From: Akkermansiaceae bacterium
GTDB taxonomy: Bacteria; Verrucomicrobiota; Verrucomicrobiia; Verrucomicrobiales; Akkermansiaceae
Direction: 5' to 3'
DNA: 41,547 nt
Assembly (NCBI GenBank): GCA_029242935.1
Contig: JAQWSX010000003.1
Span: forward strand, 1-41,547
How positions within the stretch are numbered: the first letter of the stretch is position 1; every line of letters begins with the position of its first letter. Under the pieces are notes generated by a model. That model was given only the letters and a program-made list of their open reading frames with translations, was not told where the DNA came from and made no database searches. Below are positions 18,169 through 27,184 of the stretch, one piece after another. The translations under genes and the position numbers were made by a program.

Positions 18169-20669
18169 GCGGGACCATACTTTACTTCCCAGTCGGCTAT
18201 CGCTTTGAGGATCGTTTTCTCAAGGTCTGCTCCCTCTTTACCAATTCTTTTACTCTCGAATGAAGTGAATCGTTTTTGAATTCTTTTCAGTGCCATTACG
18301 ATCGGTTTCCCCTCTTCGCCAAAGCCTCCCAAAATCTTAGGAACACCGGGTTGCCAACGGCTCCCCGTAATCAGCCAAACACTGTGCTGGTAGTAAGGCT
18401 CCCAGAGGTCGAGATAAGCGACAAGATCTCCAATCATGTATTGGTAAACCTGGGGATCAAAATGTTTCAGAACCATCATGGTGCGGTGGGTTGCTTCGTG
18501 GATTCCCCCAGCCCCATACCCTTCCATTACTCCCGGCTTATGGGTCGTTTTCCCCAGAGCTTGAATAGCTTTTTCCATGCTGAGTTCGTCGATTAAAGCC
18601 TTACTGCTTTTCAAAATTGTTCGAAATCCAGCATCGTAAGACGAGCGGGCAAAGACATGTCGTGAATCCCGGTAGATTTCAGAAAGGTAATTGAACTCTT
18701 TGCCCGTGATTGAGTCACGCAATCCCACGATTGCCCAAAAAGCGGATTCTCTAAGATACCATTCCTCGTGTTTAGCAAACTTCAGGATGAGCGAGAGAGA
18801 GTTGCGAATGTCGTACGGCTTGGCACAACCAAGCGCGAATAAGGCCCCATCCGATTCCCACCAAGCTGCCTTGGGGTCGTTGAGAGTCCTCAAGATGGCA
18901 GGCAGGAAATGAGTTGAAACAATCTCAGGTGGAATCGTCGTTTTGAAGGGACGGCCCCAATTATCATAACCTGAGACTGCATCATAAGCCGCACGACGAA
19001 CCCTCGGGTCCTTGTGATTCGAAGCCTCAAAAAGCGCTTTCACAGAGTCCTCCGAGGACATATCCTTCAGCCTTTTTGAAGCCCACGTGCGCACAAGTGG
19101 ACTAAAGTGCCGCAGATGTTTTGCACAAAAATTAACTGAAGTTAAGCCACTCGTCTTCCCTAAAAGTTTTTCGTGAACAAGATGCGGAGGAACATCCTCC
19201 TCACCAAAACCTTCGGCGTTATCACTAGAGAGAAACGTAAGATCAGCCTCAGAACCCCAAGAAAAACCCAGATGTGAAACCTTCACACTAAACTTACTTT
19301 TCTGGGCTCCAGTGATTCGAAGATTTCGAAGCGGCGCGGTGTAAGCAAGCCCAAGAGACACCCCCCACCCTCGGCCAAAGTAGCGTTTATTATCAGGAGG
19401 GGTTGTCAGCATGGAGAAACCACCATCCGGCATACGCGCAAGATCATAATACCAAGAAAGATGATTCATTTGGCGATGATAATGACTTCGCTTTTTCTCG
19501 TTCACATGGACTGAGGCAATACCACGCCACATCATATTAAAACCACCACCAGTGTGTCCAAATTCGGGTTGATAATACGAATCAGAAACGAGAAGCGCCA
19601 GATGCTCGGATGCCAATTGAAATCGTTTTTCATCCAAAAGCGACAAGGCGCAAGCAAGCATAGCATTGCGTCCATTTGTATTCGACCACCAGAGTTCACT
19701 TCGATGGTCACCATAGGGAACACATCCATGCCCAGACATCCGATAGAGAAATTTCACTCCGCGTTGATAGGCTTTTTCATCAAACTCAACGCCACACTCC
19801 TTCGCAAGAATCATAGCGGTGACAATCGGAACGGAAGTGTGATTAAGAAGACCACTTTGCACATACCCAGGCCCAGGATTGGCTCCGTGTCCCCAGCCCC
19901 CTGCGGCCTGACCCTCAACCGCCCAATCGCAAATCTCTTTCAATCCCGCCAAGACTTTTTGGTCGCCGGTTCTTAGAAAATACTCGCTAAGGAATATTCC
20001 CTGATACCCCAATTGCCAATTGATATGACCTCCTGCATTACGACGCGATTCAGCAGATTTTGCCAGAATTTGCGCATGATTACCAATCGCTGCAAGGTAG
20101 GAATCATCGCCCGCCGAAAGAAGAAACAGACTGGCCATACAAGCCTTTAAATCGTTGAAACCCAATCGAGTATCTCCCAACTCATAGGATCCGTCTTTCT
20201 TAAGTGCTCTAAAAACGTATTTCGAGTTCTTAAGGATGATAGCTTTAGACTTGGCGCAATTGGTTGGCCACGTCCTCCGGTAAGCCCCGATTTGTTCCAA
20301 GCGAATCGAGACTTCCATCTTTGAAGGGTTGGAATGTTCCGCTCGCACGATTTCCAAATCCAAAACACCATTGCCACCTTCCGCCAAACCAATGGCCTTT
20401 CCTAGCGCGACGCGAGGATCAGGCCCCTGAATCATTAGTCCTCCGGCACGAGAAATTAAATCCCCAGCCTGAAGACCTGAGTTTTCAGCGGGAGACCCGG
20501 TGTCGACAGATTTCACCGTCACTTTAAACCCCGGCTCAATCGAGACATGAATCCCTGTTGGTCCGATTGGAAAAACCGGATAAGCCTTTGCTCCGCCAAC
20601 CTCTTTTCCTGATACTAGTCCAATCAACAGAATTAGGAAAAGTGCTCCAAATCTCATAAAGTCTCTCAT
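18165..20669 (-). CDS. Secreted PDZ + alpha/alpha-toroid (DUF6288-like) + HEAT-repeat protein
   Basis: The 834-residue product has a signal peptide (RFGALFLILLIGLVSG). A PDZ domain follows at about 45-135, containing VKSVDTGSPAENSGLQAGDLI and the carboxylate-binding-type loop. A long helical region comes next whose repeating G-W-G-H/G-Q-L motifs (INWQLGYQGIFLSEYFL, GGWGHGANPGPGYVQSG, MPDGGFSMLT) look like an alpha/alpha toroid of the terpenoid-cyclase/glucanase type. The C-terminal third has HEAT-like repeats (LVRTWASKRLKDMS, DPRVRRAAYDAVSGYD, WYLRESAFWAIVGLRD). I relate the middle to DUF6288 from memory. Catalytic activity is not evident. It is transcribed after the pseudokinase gene, 66 bp away, so the two may share a transcript. 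Confidence 0.75.
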   Translation of the reverse strand: MRDFMRFGALFLILLIGLVSGKEVGGAKAYPVFPIGPTGIHVSIEPGFKVTVKSVDTGSPAENSGLQAGDLISRAGGLMIQGPDPRVALGKAIGLAEGGNGVLDLEIVRAEHSNPSKMEVSIRLEQIGAYRRTWPTNCAKSKAIILKNSKYVFRALKKDGSYELGDTRLGFNDLKACMASLFLLSAGDDSYLAAIGNHAQILAKSAESRRNAGGHINWQLGYQGIFLSEYFLRTGDQKVLAGLKEICDWAVEGQAAGGWGHGANPGPGYVQSGLLNHTSVPIVTAMILAKECGVEFDEKAYQRGVKFLYRMSGHGCVPYGDHRSELWWSNTNGRNAMLACALSLLDEKRFQLASEHLALLVSDSYYQPEFGHTGGGFNMMWRGIASVHVNEKKRSHYHRQMNHLSWYYDLARMPDGGFSMLTTPPDNKRYFGRGWGVSLGLAYTAPLRNLRITGAQKSKFSVKVSHLGFSWGSEADLTFLSSDNAEGFGEEDVPPHLVHEKLLGKTSGLTSVNFCAKHLRHFSPLVRTWASKRLKDMSSEDSVKALFEASNHKDPRVRRAAYDAVSGYDNWGRPFKTTIPPEIVSTHFLPAILRTLNDPKAAWWESDGALFALGCAKPYDIRNSLSLILKFAKHEEWYLRESAFWAIVGLRDSITGKEFNYLSEIYRDSRHVFARSSYDAGFRTILKSSKALIDELSMEKAIQALGKTTHKPGVMEGYGAGGIHEATHRTMMVLKHFDPQVYQYMIGDLVAYLDLWEPYYQHSVWLITGSRWQPGVPKILGGFGEEGKPIVMALKRIQKRFTSFESKRIGKEGADLEKTILKAIADWEVKYGPA

Positions 20670-20735
20670 CGATTCGCCGGATGGTGTTGCAGACTTCGAG
20701 AGAGAGGAACAAAAAAATATGAATGCTTAAAAAAG

Positions 20736-23279
20736 CTACTCCACGCCCATTTCGGTGAGTCGTTTAACAGCCCAGTCATAGCCTTCTTCAATCTCCAGTT
20801 GATTGCCTTCATCGCTCTTCAATTCCTGCCAAAATCGTTTACACTCCTGAAGGTGGGCAATCGCCTCATCTCTCTTGTTTCTAAGTTCAGAAGAATGCCC
20901 GAGATCACCGCAGAGATAAGCCAGAGATTTCCGCACTTCGGAAGGTCGTGGTCGTTTCATAGCGGGATTATTCAGAAGGGCTTTCAATTCATCCTGAGCC
21001 TCTACACCAAGCCGGGTTTCTTCATCACCATCCCCCTGCTGTCCTAGGAGTCCCGAGAGCTGCCATTTTAATGACGCTAGCAGGTAGCGGGCACTCCAGT
21101 TTTTAGGATATTCTACAACCCCCTTTTCAAGAACCTTAATCCCCTCCACCAAAAGCCTTCGGGCTTCGCTTGCTTTTCCCTCATCTCGAAGTGTCGTCGC
21201 AATGATTCCCTGCTGAGCCGCAAGATCAATCGCGACCCTCATATCACCGGGCATTTTTCTTTGCAGTGCTATCAATCGTGTCACTCCTTCTCTTGCCAAC
21301 TTCTCGGCTCCAAACGAATCTCCTTTTTGCCATAATGAAACCGCCTGAGCCGCTATGGCCGAGGCAATTTGATATTGAGTCTCCGGAGTCGAATTTACCT
21401 GTTTTTCGGCTAAAGAAGTAAAGGCCGCCGCAGCTTCCCCACGGAGCTTGGCCGCATTCTCAGAAGCCCCATCCTCTTCCGCAATACCAGCAGCAGAGAG
21501 GTAACCCCGACCGATCATAAAACCAACGTTCGAATTGGCAGGATGGAGTTTTTCGAGGTCTTGAAAAACCCTTAAACTTTCAAGATAGCTCGCCAGCGCT
21601 GCGCTATTTTCCCCATTTGATTCAGCGACACGAGCCTTCACAAGAGCCAAAGCCGCCTTGACGCGGATTCTGGAAGTTCCCTCTTCGTAACTGCCCAAAA
21701 TTTCAGCCTCAGTTTTGGGAAGCAGATCCTTCAGTCCAGATGGTTTCAACCTTGAAGCAAGAAGCAAATATCGAAGTTGCGCCCTCGCTGCGAGATCAGA
21801 AGAAAGCTTTGGATCACCGATAGCTTCCTTGAGCCAGGCTTCCCCTTTTTCCAAGTCACCCATCGCGAGCCCCAATTCGGCACGCCGAAGTTTTAAGACT
21901 CTCGCCTGCGCAGCAAGTTCGGAGCTCGCAGAGATAACCTCGAGTTGTTCGCCAACCTCCTTAAGAAGGGACTTAAGGCGGGAGGTTTTCCCTTCAAGAA
22001 CAGGAAGCCCGTCGATGCCTTCTGCAAGGATCCAGTCGAAAAGTTTTTCATTTGTTTCCTGGGCCGAACGAATCACATCTCGAGCAAGGCTCTTTTCCTG
22101 TGCCATCGCTCTCTCAACAAATCCCTTTGCCACTAGGGCTTCTTCCTCTGACTGGAGCGCCAGGTCGCGCTTATGGGCCCATTCCTTTTCTCTTGCTTCG
22201 ACGGTCTTCTGATAATTAAGAAGTTTCTTGTTTGCCTCTTCGACTCGCAGGAATTGGGCACCACCCCAGATGGCAGAAAGAATGAGAGCCACCACTGATG
22301 CTGTGGCGATACGATTGGAGACACCCCGACATTTCCGCTCTGCCTCTTTCTTCAAAAATTCGAGATGGTTCCGCTCTTTTTTTTGGGAGTATTCAAGCTC
22401 TATCACCCCAAGTTTTTGGGCCACCTCACGCATATTGAATGGACGCTTCCGCGGATCAAGCTGAAGACAGGAGTCTACCACTTTTCGAAAAGTTTCCTCC
22501 TTTTCATTAGCGGCTTCATGAGGCCACAATACTTTGCTCTGCTCCTCCAAACCCGCCGCAATACCTTCATGATCAGCATCGATCTCAAATCGTTGGTTTT
22601 CTCCGGGAGTGGGACACAACCACTGGAAAAGATTGTCCGCACGCGGAAAGACTCCGTTTAGCAAGCGATAAGCCAGAACGCCAAAAGCATAAACGTCCCA
22701 TCGATACCCAGCTTCCCCTTCGTAGCCCTGCGGCAAGCGAAGTTGCTCGGGCGGAGAATAAAGCAGAGCGTCACTATAGTTCGGCCGATGAACCCCTGGC
22801 ATTAAGCCGCTCGCAAAATCGGCGAGGAGAGGTAATCCGTCCTGACTCAGAAAGATATTCCCAGGCTTGAGGTTTCCATGAGCAACACTAGCCGAGTGGA
22901 GTTTTGCGAGCGCTGACGCCAGATTTTGCAAAAAAGGCCAAGTAGAGTCATTTTGGAAGTATTGCTTGAACGCAAACTGGAGAGTTCTTGCAGTCACGGG
23001 ACTTTCATCATCCCCACTCTCAGCAAGAAGCTCCATAATGACCCAAGCCGGTCTAACCTCCAGTTCATGTGCCGTTATTGGAACGATTACGTCTTCAGCT
23101 CCGGCGTCAAAAACCCGCTGAATTCTATCGGACATCAGTCCAGGATTGGAAGACATGCTATGAAAGACCTTGAGCGCACAACGAGAACCGTTGTCTCGGG
23201 TCGCTAGGTAGACCACACCAGCTGACCCCGAGCCAATTTCGGCCTTTATCTTGTATCCTTGGATTTGTGGGGTTTCCAT
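20736..23279 (-). CDS. Membrane-anchored serine/threonine kinase-like protein (predicted pseudokinase) with TPR-type C-terminal domain
   Basis: Residues 8 to about 290 form a Hanks-type kinase fold: Gly loop GSGSAGVVY, Lys37 in CALKVF, Asn141, Asp154 in ADFASG, SPPEQL, and DVYAFG with Asp195. The catalytic loop reads HGNLKPGN (134-141), so the HRD aspartate is Asn136 and the arginine is Gly; DFG is DFA. Phosphotransfer is therefore likely weak or absent, although ATP binding may remain. A single membrane helix (about 325-345, ATASVVALILSAIWGGAQF) divides it from a roughly 500-residue helical region. That region has a coiled coil, then TPR-like repeats (DFLEKGV, ASEARRLLVEGIKVLEKGV), presumably extracytoplasmic. 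It is divergent from the DUF1501 operon across 130 bp. Confidence 0.85.
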   Translation of the reverse strand: METPQIQGYKIKAEIGSGSAGVVYLATRDNGSRCALKVFHSMSSNPGLMSDRIQRVFDAGAEDVIVPITAHELEVRPAWVIMELLAESGDDESPVTARTLQFAFKQYFQNDSTWPFLQNLASALAKLHSASVAHGNLKPGNIFLSQDGLPLLADFASGLMPGVHRPNYSDALLYSPPEQLRLPQGYEGEAGYRWDVYAFGVLAYRLLNGVFPRADNLFQWLCPTPGENQRFEIDADHEGIAAGLEEQSKVLWPHEAANEKEETFRKVVDSCLQLDPRKRPFNMREVAQKLGVIELEYSQKKERNHLEFLKKEAERKCRGVSNRIATASVVALILSAIWGGAQFLRVEEANKKLLNYQKTVEAREKEWAHKRDLALQSEEEALVAKGFVERAMAQEKSLARDVIRSAQETNEKLFDWILAEGIDGLPVLEGKTSRLKSLLKEVGEQLEVISASSELAAQARVLKLRRAELGLAMGDLEKGEAWLKEAIGDPKLSSDLAARAQLRYLLLASRLKPSGLKDLLPKTEAEILGSYEEGTSRIRVKAALALVKARVAESNGENSAALASYLESLRVFQDLEKLHPANSNVGFMIGRGYLSAAGIAEEDGASENAAKLRGEAAAAFTSLAEKQVNSTPETQYQIASAIAAQAVSLWQKGDSFGAEKLAREGVTRLIALQRKMPGDMRVAIDLAAQQGIIATTLRDEGKASEARRLLVEGIKVLEKGVVEYPKNWSARYLLASLKWQLSGLLGQQGDGDEETRLGVEAQDELKALLNNPAMKRPRPSEVRKSLAYLCGDLGHSSELRNKRDEAIAHLQECKRFWQELKSDEGNQLEIEEGYDWAVKRLTEMGVE

Positions 23280-23409
23280 CGTCCTTTACAGTAAGAATTC
23301 TCTCCATTCGAACAGAAATGTCCAGTCCATGAAAATGCCCACTTTTTTAGGTGAAATTGATTAAAAAAAGAAGAAGGATGCGTAGATAAATCACCTTTCC
23401 CACTAAACT
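23280..23409. promoter_or_regulatory. Divergent promoter region, pseudokinase / DUF1501 operon
   Basis: The 130 bp between two outward-facing start codons must hold both promoters. It is AT-rich around 23341-23370. A spaced 6-bp inverted pair AGGTGA (23349-23354) and TCACCT (23391-23396) is present but could be chance. No confident -35/-10 assignment. Confidence 0.4.
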
Positions 23410-24741
23410 ATGAACAAATCTTGCCCAGGAAACCCCTTTGCTAATGACTTCTCGCGCCGTGGGTTTCTCCACGTCGGTCTACTCGGAGGCCTAGGACTCT
23501 CCCTTCCTCAATTCCTCTCGATGGAAGCGAAGGCCCAACAAAAACACTACAAAACCCGCGAGGGCGTCGCCAAATCGGTCATTCAAATTTTTCTCCCTGG
23601 TGGAATGGCTCACCAAGAATCATGGGACCCCAAGCCCTATGCTCCGACCGAATACCGAGGGCCTTTCGGCACCATCAACACCTCGATCAAAGGTATCAAG
23701 TTCAGTCAAAACCTCAAGCACACCGCCAAAATCGCCGATAAAATGACGATTATTCGCTCGATGGCTCACGGCGAGGCGGCCCACGAACGCGGAACCCACA
23801 ACATGTTCACCGGTTACAAGCCGTCGCCAGCCCTCGAGTATCCAGCATTGGGTTCAGTGGTCGCCCACGAATTAGGGCCTCGGAACAATCTCCCTCCCTA
23901 TGTTTGTGTCCCATCTGTTCCCAATGAATTCGCCAATTCCGGATACCTTTCATCGGCGTTTGGTCCATTTGCTATTGGGTCAGAGCCATCCCGCGGAGAT
24001 TTCAAGGTGCGCGATCTCAACATGCCAGGCGGCGTCGATGACACACGCTTTAATCGTCGCCGCAACTTGCTGGAAACGGTCGATCATCATTTTAAGACCA
24101 TCGAAGAATCGGATGCACTCGATTCAATGGACGCCTTTTATCAGCACGCCTATAAATTGATTTCCTCCCAAGAAGCCCGCGAGGCTTTTAATCTCAAGGC
24201 AGAGCCGGAAGCCGTCCGAAATCGTTACGGAATGAACACCCCGGGACAGCGCATGCTTCTCGCACGTCGCTTGGTAGAGGCAGGAACTCGCTTCGTTTCA
24301 CTCACAGCCGGCGGATGGGATCACCACGACAATATTAAGAATGGCATTCAGCAGCAGATGCCTCCAGTAGACCAAGCCATCGCTGCTCTCATTTCGGATC
24401 TCGATGAACGAGGGCTCCTCGACTCCACGCTAGTGATGGTGACCTCGGAATTTGGGCGCACCCCAAAAATTAATGGGACCGGCGGGCGCGATCACTGGCC
24501 ACGCGTCTTTTCGGTCGGCCTTGCCGGCGGCGGCGTGCAACGCGGACTCGTTCACGGTTCGTCAGATGCTCTTGGCGGCGAACCTGAAGAGGACATGGTC
24601 GGCATCGAAGATCTTGCCACAACCGTATACAACCAGCTTGGAATCACCGGTGACAAAGAGCTTATGGCTCCCGGAGATCGCCCCATCGAGATCGTCGCCG
24701 GAGGTCGTATCCTCGACGAAATCCTCGCTAAAAAAGCCTAA
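23410..24741 (+). CDS. Tat-exported DUF1501 protein (second copy)
   Basis: The 443-residue product has a twin-arginine signal (FSRRGFLHVGLLGGLGLS, R16-R17). A DUF1501 domain follows: FLPGGMAHQESWDPKP, ADKMTIIRSMAHGEAAHERG, GGWDHHDN, VTSEFGRTPKINGTGGRDHW, and VGLAGGGVQRG. It is shorter than the first copy and clearly diverged from it, so not a recent duplicate. It is the first gene of a tight four-gene operon with a PPC protein, a large cytochrome and a WD40 cytochrome. The reaction is unknown; export to the periplasm or cell surface is expected. Confidence 0.9.
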   Translation: MNKSCPGNPFANDFSRRGFLHVGLLGGLGLSLPQFLSMEAKAQQKHYKTREGVAKSVIQIFLPGGMAHQESWDPKPYAPTEYRGPFGTINTSIKGIKFSQNLKHTAKIADKMTIIRSMAHGEAAHERGTHNMFTGYKPSPALEYPALGSVVAHELGPRNNLPPYVCVPSVPNEFANSGYLSSAFGPFAIGSEPSRGDFKVRDLNMPGGVDDTRFNRRRNLLETVDHHFKTIEESDALDSMDAFYQHAYKLISSQEAREAFNLKAEPEAVRNRYGMNTPGQRMLLARRLVEAGTRFVSLTAGGWDHHDNIKNGIQQQMPPVDQAIAALISDLDERGLLDSTLVMVTSEFGRTPKINGTGGRDHWPRVFSVGLAGGGVQRGLVHGSSDALGGEPEEDMVGIEDLATTVYNQLGITGDKELMAPGDRPIEIVAGGRILDEILAKKA

Positions 24742-24754
24742 TTAGAAAATCGTC

Positions 24755-27184
24755 ATGGCTCGCACGCTGCTCCTATTTTTATTCTCCTCAATTTTCGCAC
24801 ACAGCTTTAGCCCCGAACTCTCACGCGTGGAACCTCGTGGCGGCAAGTTGGGCTCCGAAGTTCAAATTCAACTCTATGGGAGTCGTTTAAACGACCCTCA
24901 GGAGCTTCTGCTCTATCACAAGGGGCTAACTGTAAAATCGCTTACTCCCAGCGAAGATGGCAAAAGCGTGAAGGCAATCATTGCCATTGCTCCAGATGCT
25001 CCACTTGGGGAGCATCCGATGAGACTTCGCTGCAAGGGCGGACTCACCTATATGCGCACCTTTTGGGTGGGGCAATTCCCTACGGTCATGGAAGCTCGAT
25101 CCGAGGATAAAAAAAGGGACCTCAACAACACTTTTAAAGAACCCCAGAAAGTCGATCTTAACGTCACCGTGCAGGGAGTCGCTGACCGGGAGGACGATGA
25201 CTACTACCAAGTCCAGTGCAAAAAGGGCCAACGCCTTTCAGTCGAGGTCGAAGCGATGCGCTTGGGTCGGGTTATGTTCGATCCTTACATTGCGATCCTT
25301 GATAAAAATCGATTCGAACTTGCCGTCAATGATGACTCCCCTTTGCTTAAGCGGGATTGTGCTGCTTCCATCATTATTCCTGAAGACGGTCCTTACACGG
25401 TTGTGATCCGAGAATCATCATACGAAGGAAACACCGCTTCACAATACCGCATTCACATTGGAACCTTCCCAAGACCTCGGGCCATTTTCCCACCAGCAGC
25501 CAAGCCCGGTGAAGCGATTGAATTCACCTTCATTGGCGATGCTAAGGGCGACTTGAAAAAGAAGATCGAAGTGGGCGACCAAGCCTTCGCAGCCTTCATC
25601 GAAGATGGCGGGCAAAGCTCACCGTCTGGAAACAGCGTGCACATCTCACCTCTCGATTATCTGAACGAAACCGAGCCCAACGAAAATTACAAGCAAGCTT
25701 ATCCACTCAAGAACCCGCCGAAGGCTCCGATTGCTTTTCACGGAATTTTATCGAGTAATGACGACAAAGACTGGTTTCGCTTCCAGGCTAAGAAAGGCGA
25801 GAAACTCCGCTTTCAGGTCTTGGCCCGCCAACTCCGCTCACCACTCGACAGCCTGATCTCAATCCGTCAGGCCGCGGATAATAAATACCTTATCGCAAAT
25901 GACGATCAAACAGGCGGCATTCCCGATAGTCGGCTCGATTACGAAATCCCCACCGACGGAGAATATGTTCTGGAGGTTCGTGATCAGCTCAAACGTGGCG
26001 GACCGGACTTCGTTTATCGTATCGAGATTCAAAACCGTGCCCCATTAATCTCAGCAACACTCCCAAAGGCAGATCGGGTCGACACCCAAAAACACAAAAT
26101 GATCCATGTGCCGCGTGGGAATCGTTTAGCCATTGTCCCAAACATCGCCCGGTCCAACATCGGTTGTGATATCAATTTTCACGCTCCTAAACTTCCAGAA
26201 GGAATTTCTGTCAAATCCCACACCGTTCCGCGTAGTCTGAGCAACTTTCCGATATTATTTGAAGCGACAGCCAACGCCCCAATAAAAGGGGCCCTTTATT
26301 CTTTTGAAATTGAAGACCCAAAGACAAAACTCAAAGGTCCATTCACCGAAAAAATTTCGCATCTCTATGTAAACAATCAGGGAGATTACCACATCACTGA
26401 TACCGAAAAAATTTCTATCGCTGTTATTGAAGAGGCTCCCTTCCACCTTGAACTTTTCGCCCCTCCGGTCCCGCTCGTAAGAAACGGCACCATGACACTT
26501 AAGATCACGGCCAACCGAGCGAAGGATTTTAATAAAAAAATAAAGGTGAAGCTTCCCTGGAAACCACCCGGGATCGGAGCTCCAAACGAAGTGGAAATCC
26601 CTGGAGGCAAAAACGAAGTAAGCCTCGTCCTCAACGCCAACAGCGACGCTCCCATCAATGACTGGAAAATCCTCGTCACCGGAGAATCGGTCACCGCCGA
26701 CGGGACAGTGAGAGTCTCTTCCCAATTTGCGGAGCTTAAAATCTCCGAGCCTTTTGTGAATCTCACAATCGCTATGGCCGCGACCAATCCTGGGAAAAAT
26801 ACAAGCGTTGTTGCCACTGTAGACCACCTCGAACCTTTCACCGGAGAAGCCCGCGTCATTCTTCACGCCCTCCCACACGGGGTGAAATCGAACGAGAAAA
26901 AAATCACCGCAACATCAGCCGAAGTCACGTTCCCACTCGAAGTCGCCGAGGACGCTCGTAAGGGCAAACATGCCAATCTCTTTTGCCAGGTGATCATAAC
27001 CAAAAACGGCCACCCGATTCCACACAATGTAGGGCAAGGAGGCACCCTAAGAATCGACCCTCCGCCACCAGCCCCAAAAAAGAAGCCCGAAACCAAGGCT
27101 ACTCCGGTAAAAACAGAACAAAAAGAGGCACCTAAAAAGCCCCTCTCACGCCTCGAACAACTTCGTCAGTCCCAAAACCAATGA
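24755..27184 (+). CDS. Exported protein with bacterial pre-peptidase C-terminal (PPC) domains
   Basis: The 809-residue protein begins with a signal peptide (ARTLLLFLFSSIFAHSF). An IPT/TIG-like N-terminal domain follows (LSRVEPRGGKLGSEVQIQLYG). Two or more PPC-type beta domains come next, recognisable by DREDDDYYQVQCKKGQRL and NDDKDWFRFQAKKGEKLRF, each followed by D-Y/P-I-A-I-L or S-L-I-S-I and DGEYVLEVRD. Further beta-sandwich regions occupy the C-terminal half, then a Pro/Lys-rich tail. PPC domains usually help secretion or binding and carry no catalysis. Its start is 13 bp after the DUF1501 gene, and its stop overlaps the next start (ATGA), indicating translational coupling. Confidence 0.85.
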   Translation: MARTLLLFLFSSIFAHSFSPELSRVEPRGGKLGSEVQIQLYGSRLNDPQELLLYHKGLTVKSLTPSEDGKSVKAIIAIAPDAPLGEHPMRLRCKGGLTYMRTFWVGQFPTVMEARSEDKKRDLNNTFKEPQKVDLNVTVQGVADREDDDYYQVQCKKGQRLSVEVEAMRLGRVMFDPYIAILDKNRFELAVNDDSPLLKRDCAASIIIPEDGPYTVVIRESSYEGNTASQYRIHIGTFPRPRAIFPPAAKPGEAIEFTFIGDAKGDLKKKIEVGDQAFAAFIEDGGQSSPSGNSVHISPLDYLNETEPNENYKQAYPLKNPPKAPIAFHGILSSNDDKDWFRFQAKKGEKLRFQVLARQLRSPLDSLISIRQAADNKYLIANDDQTGGIPDSRLDYEIPTDGEYVLEVRDQLKRGGPDFVYRIEIQNRAPLISATLPKADRVDTQKHKMIHVPRGNRLAIVPNIARSNIGCDINFHAPKLPEGISVKSHTVPRSLSNFPILFEATANAPIKGALYSFEIEDPKTKLKGPFTEKISHLYVNNQGDYHITDTEKISIAVIEEAPFHLELFAPPVPLVRNGTMTLKITANRAKDFNKKIKVKLPWKPPGIGAPNEVEIPGGKNEVSLVLNANSDAPINDWKILVTGESVTADGTVRVSSQFAELKISEPFVNLTIAMAATNPGKNTSVVATVDHLEPFTGEARVILHALPHGVKSNEKKITATSAEVTFPLEVAEDARKGKHANLFCQVIITKNGHPIPHNVGQGGTLRIDPPPPAPKKKPETKATPVKTEQKEAPKKPLSRLEQLRQSQNQ

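Noticed and set aside
26255-26878. 207-codon minus-strand frame inside the PPC gene
   Set aside because: Antisense shadow; the plus strand is coding with ordinary operon spacing.
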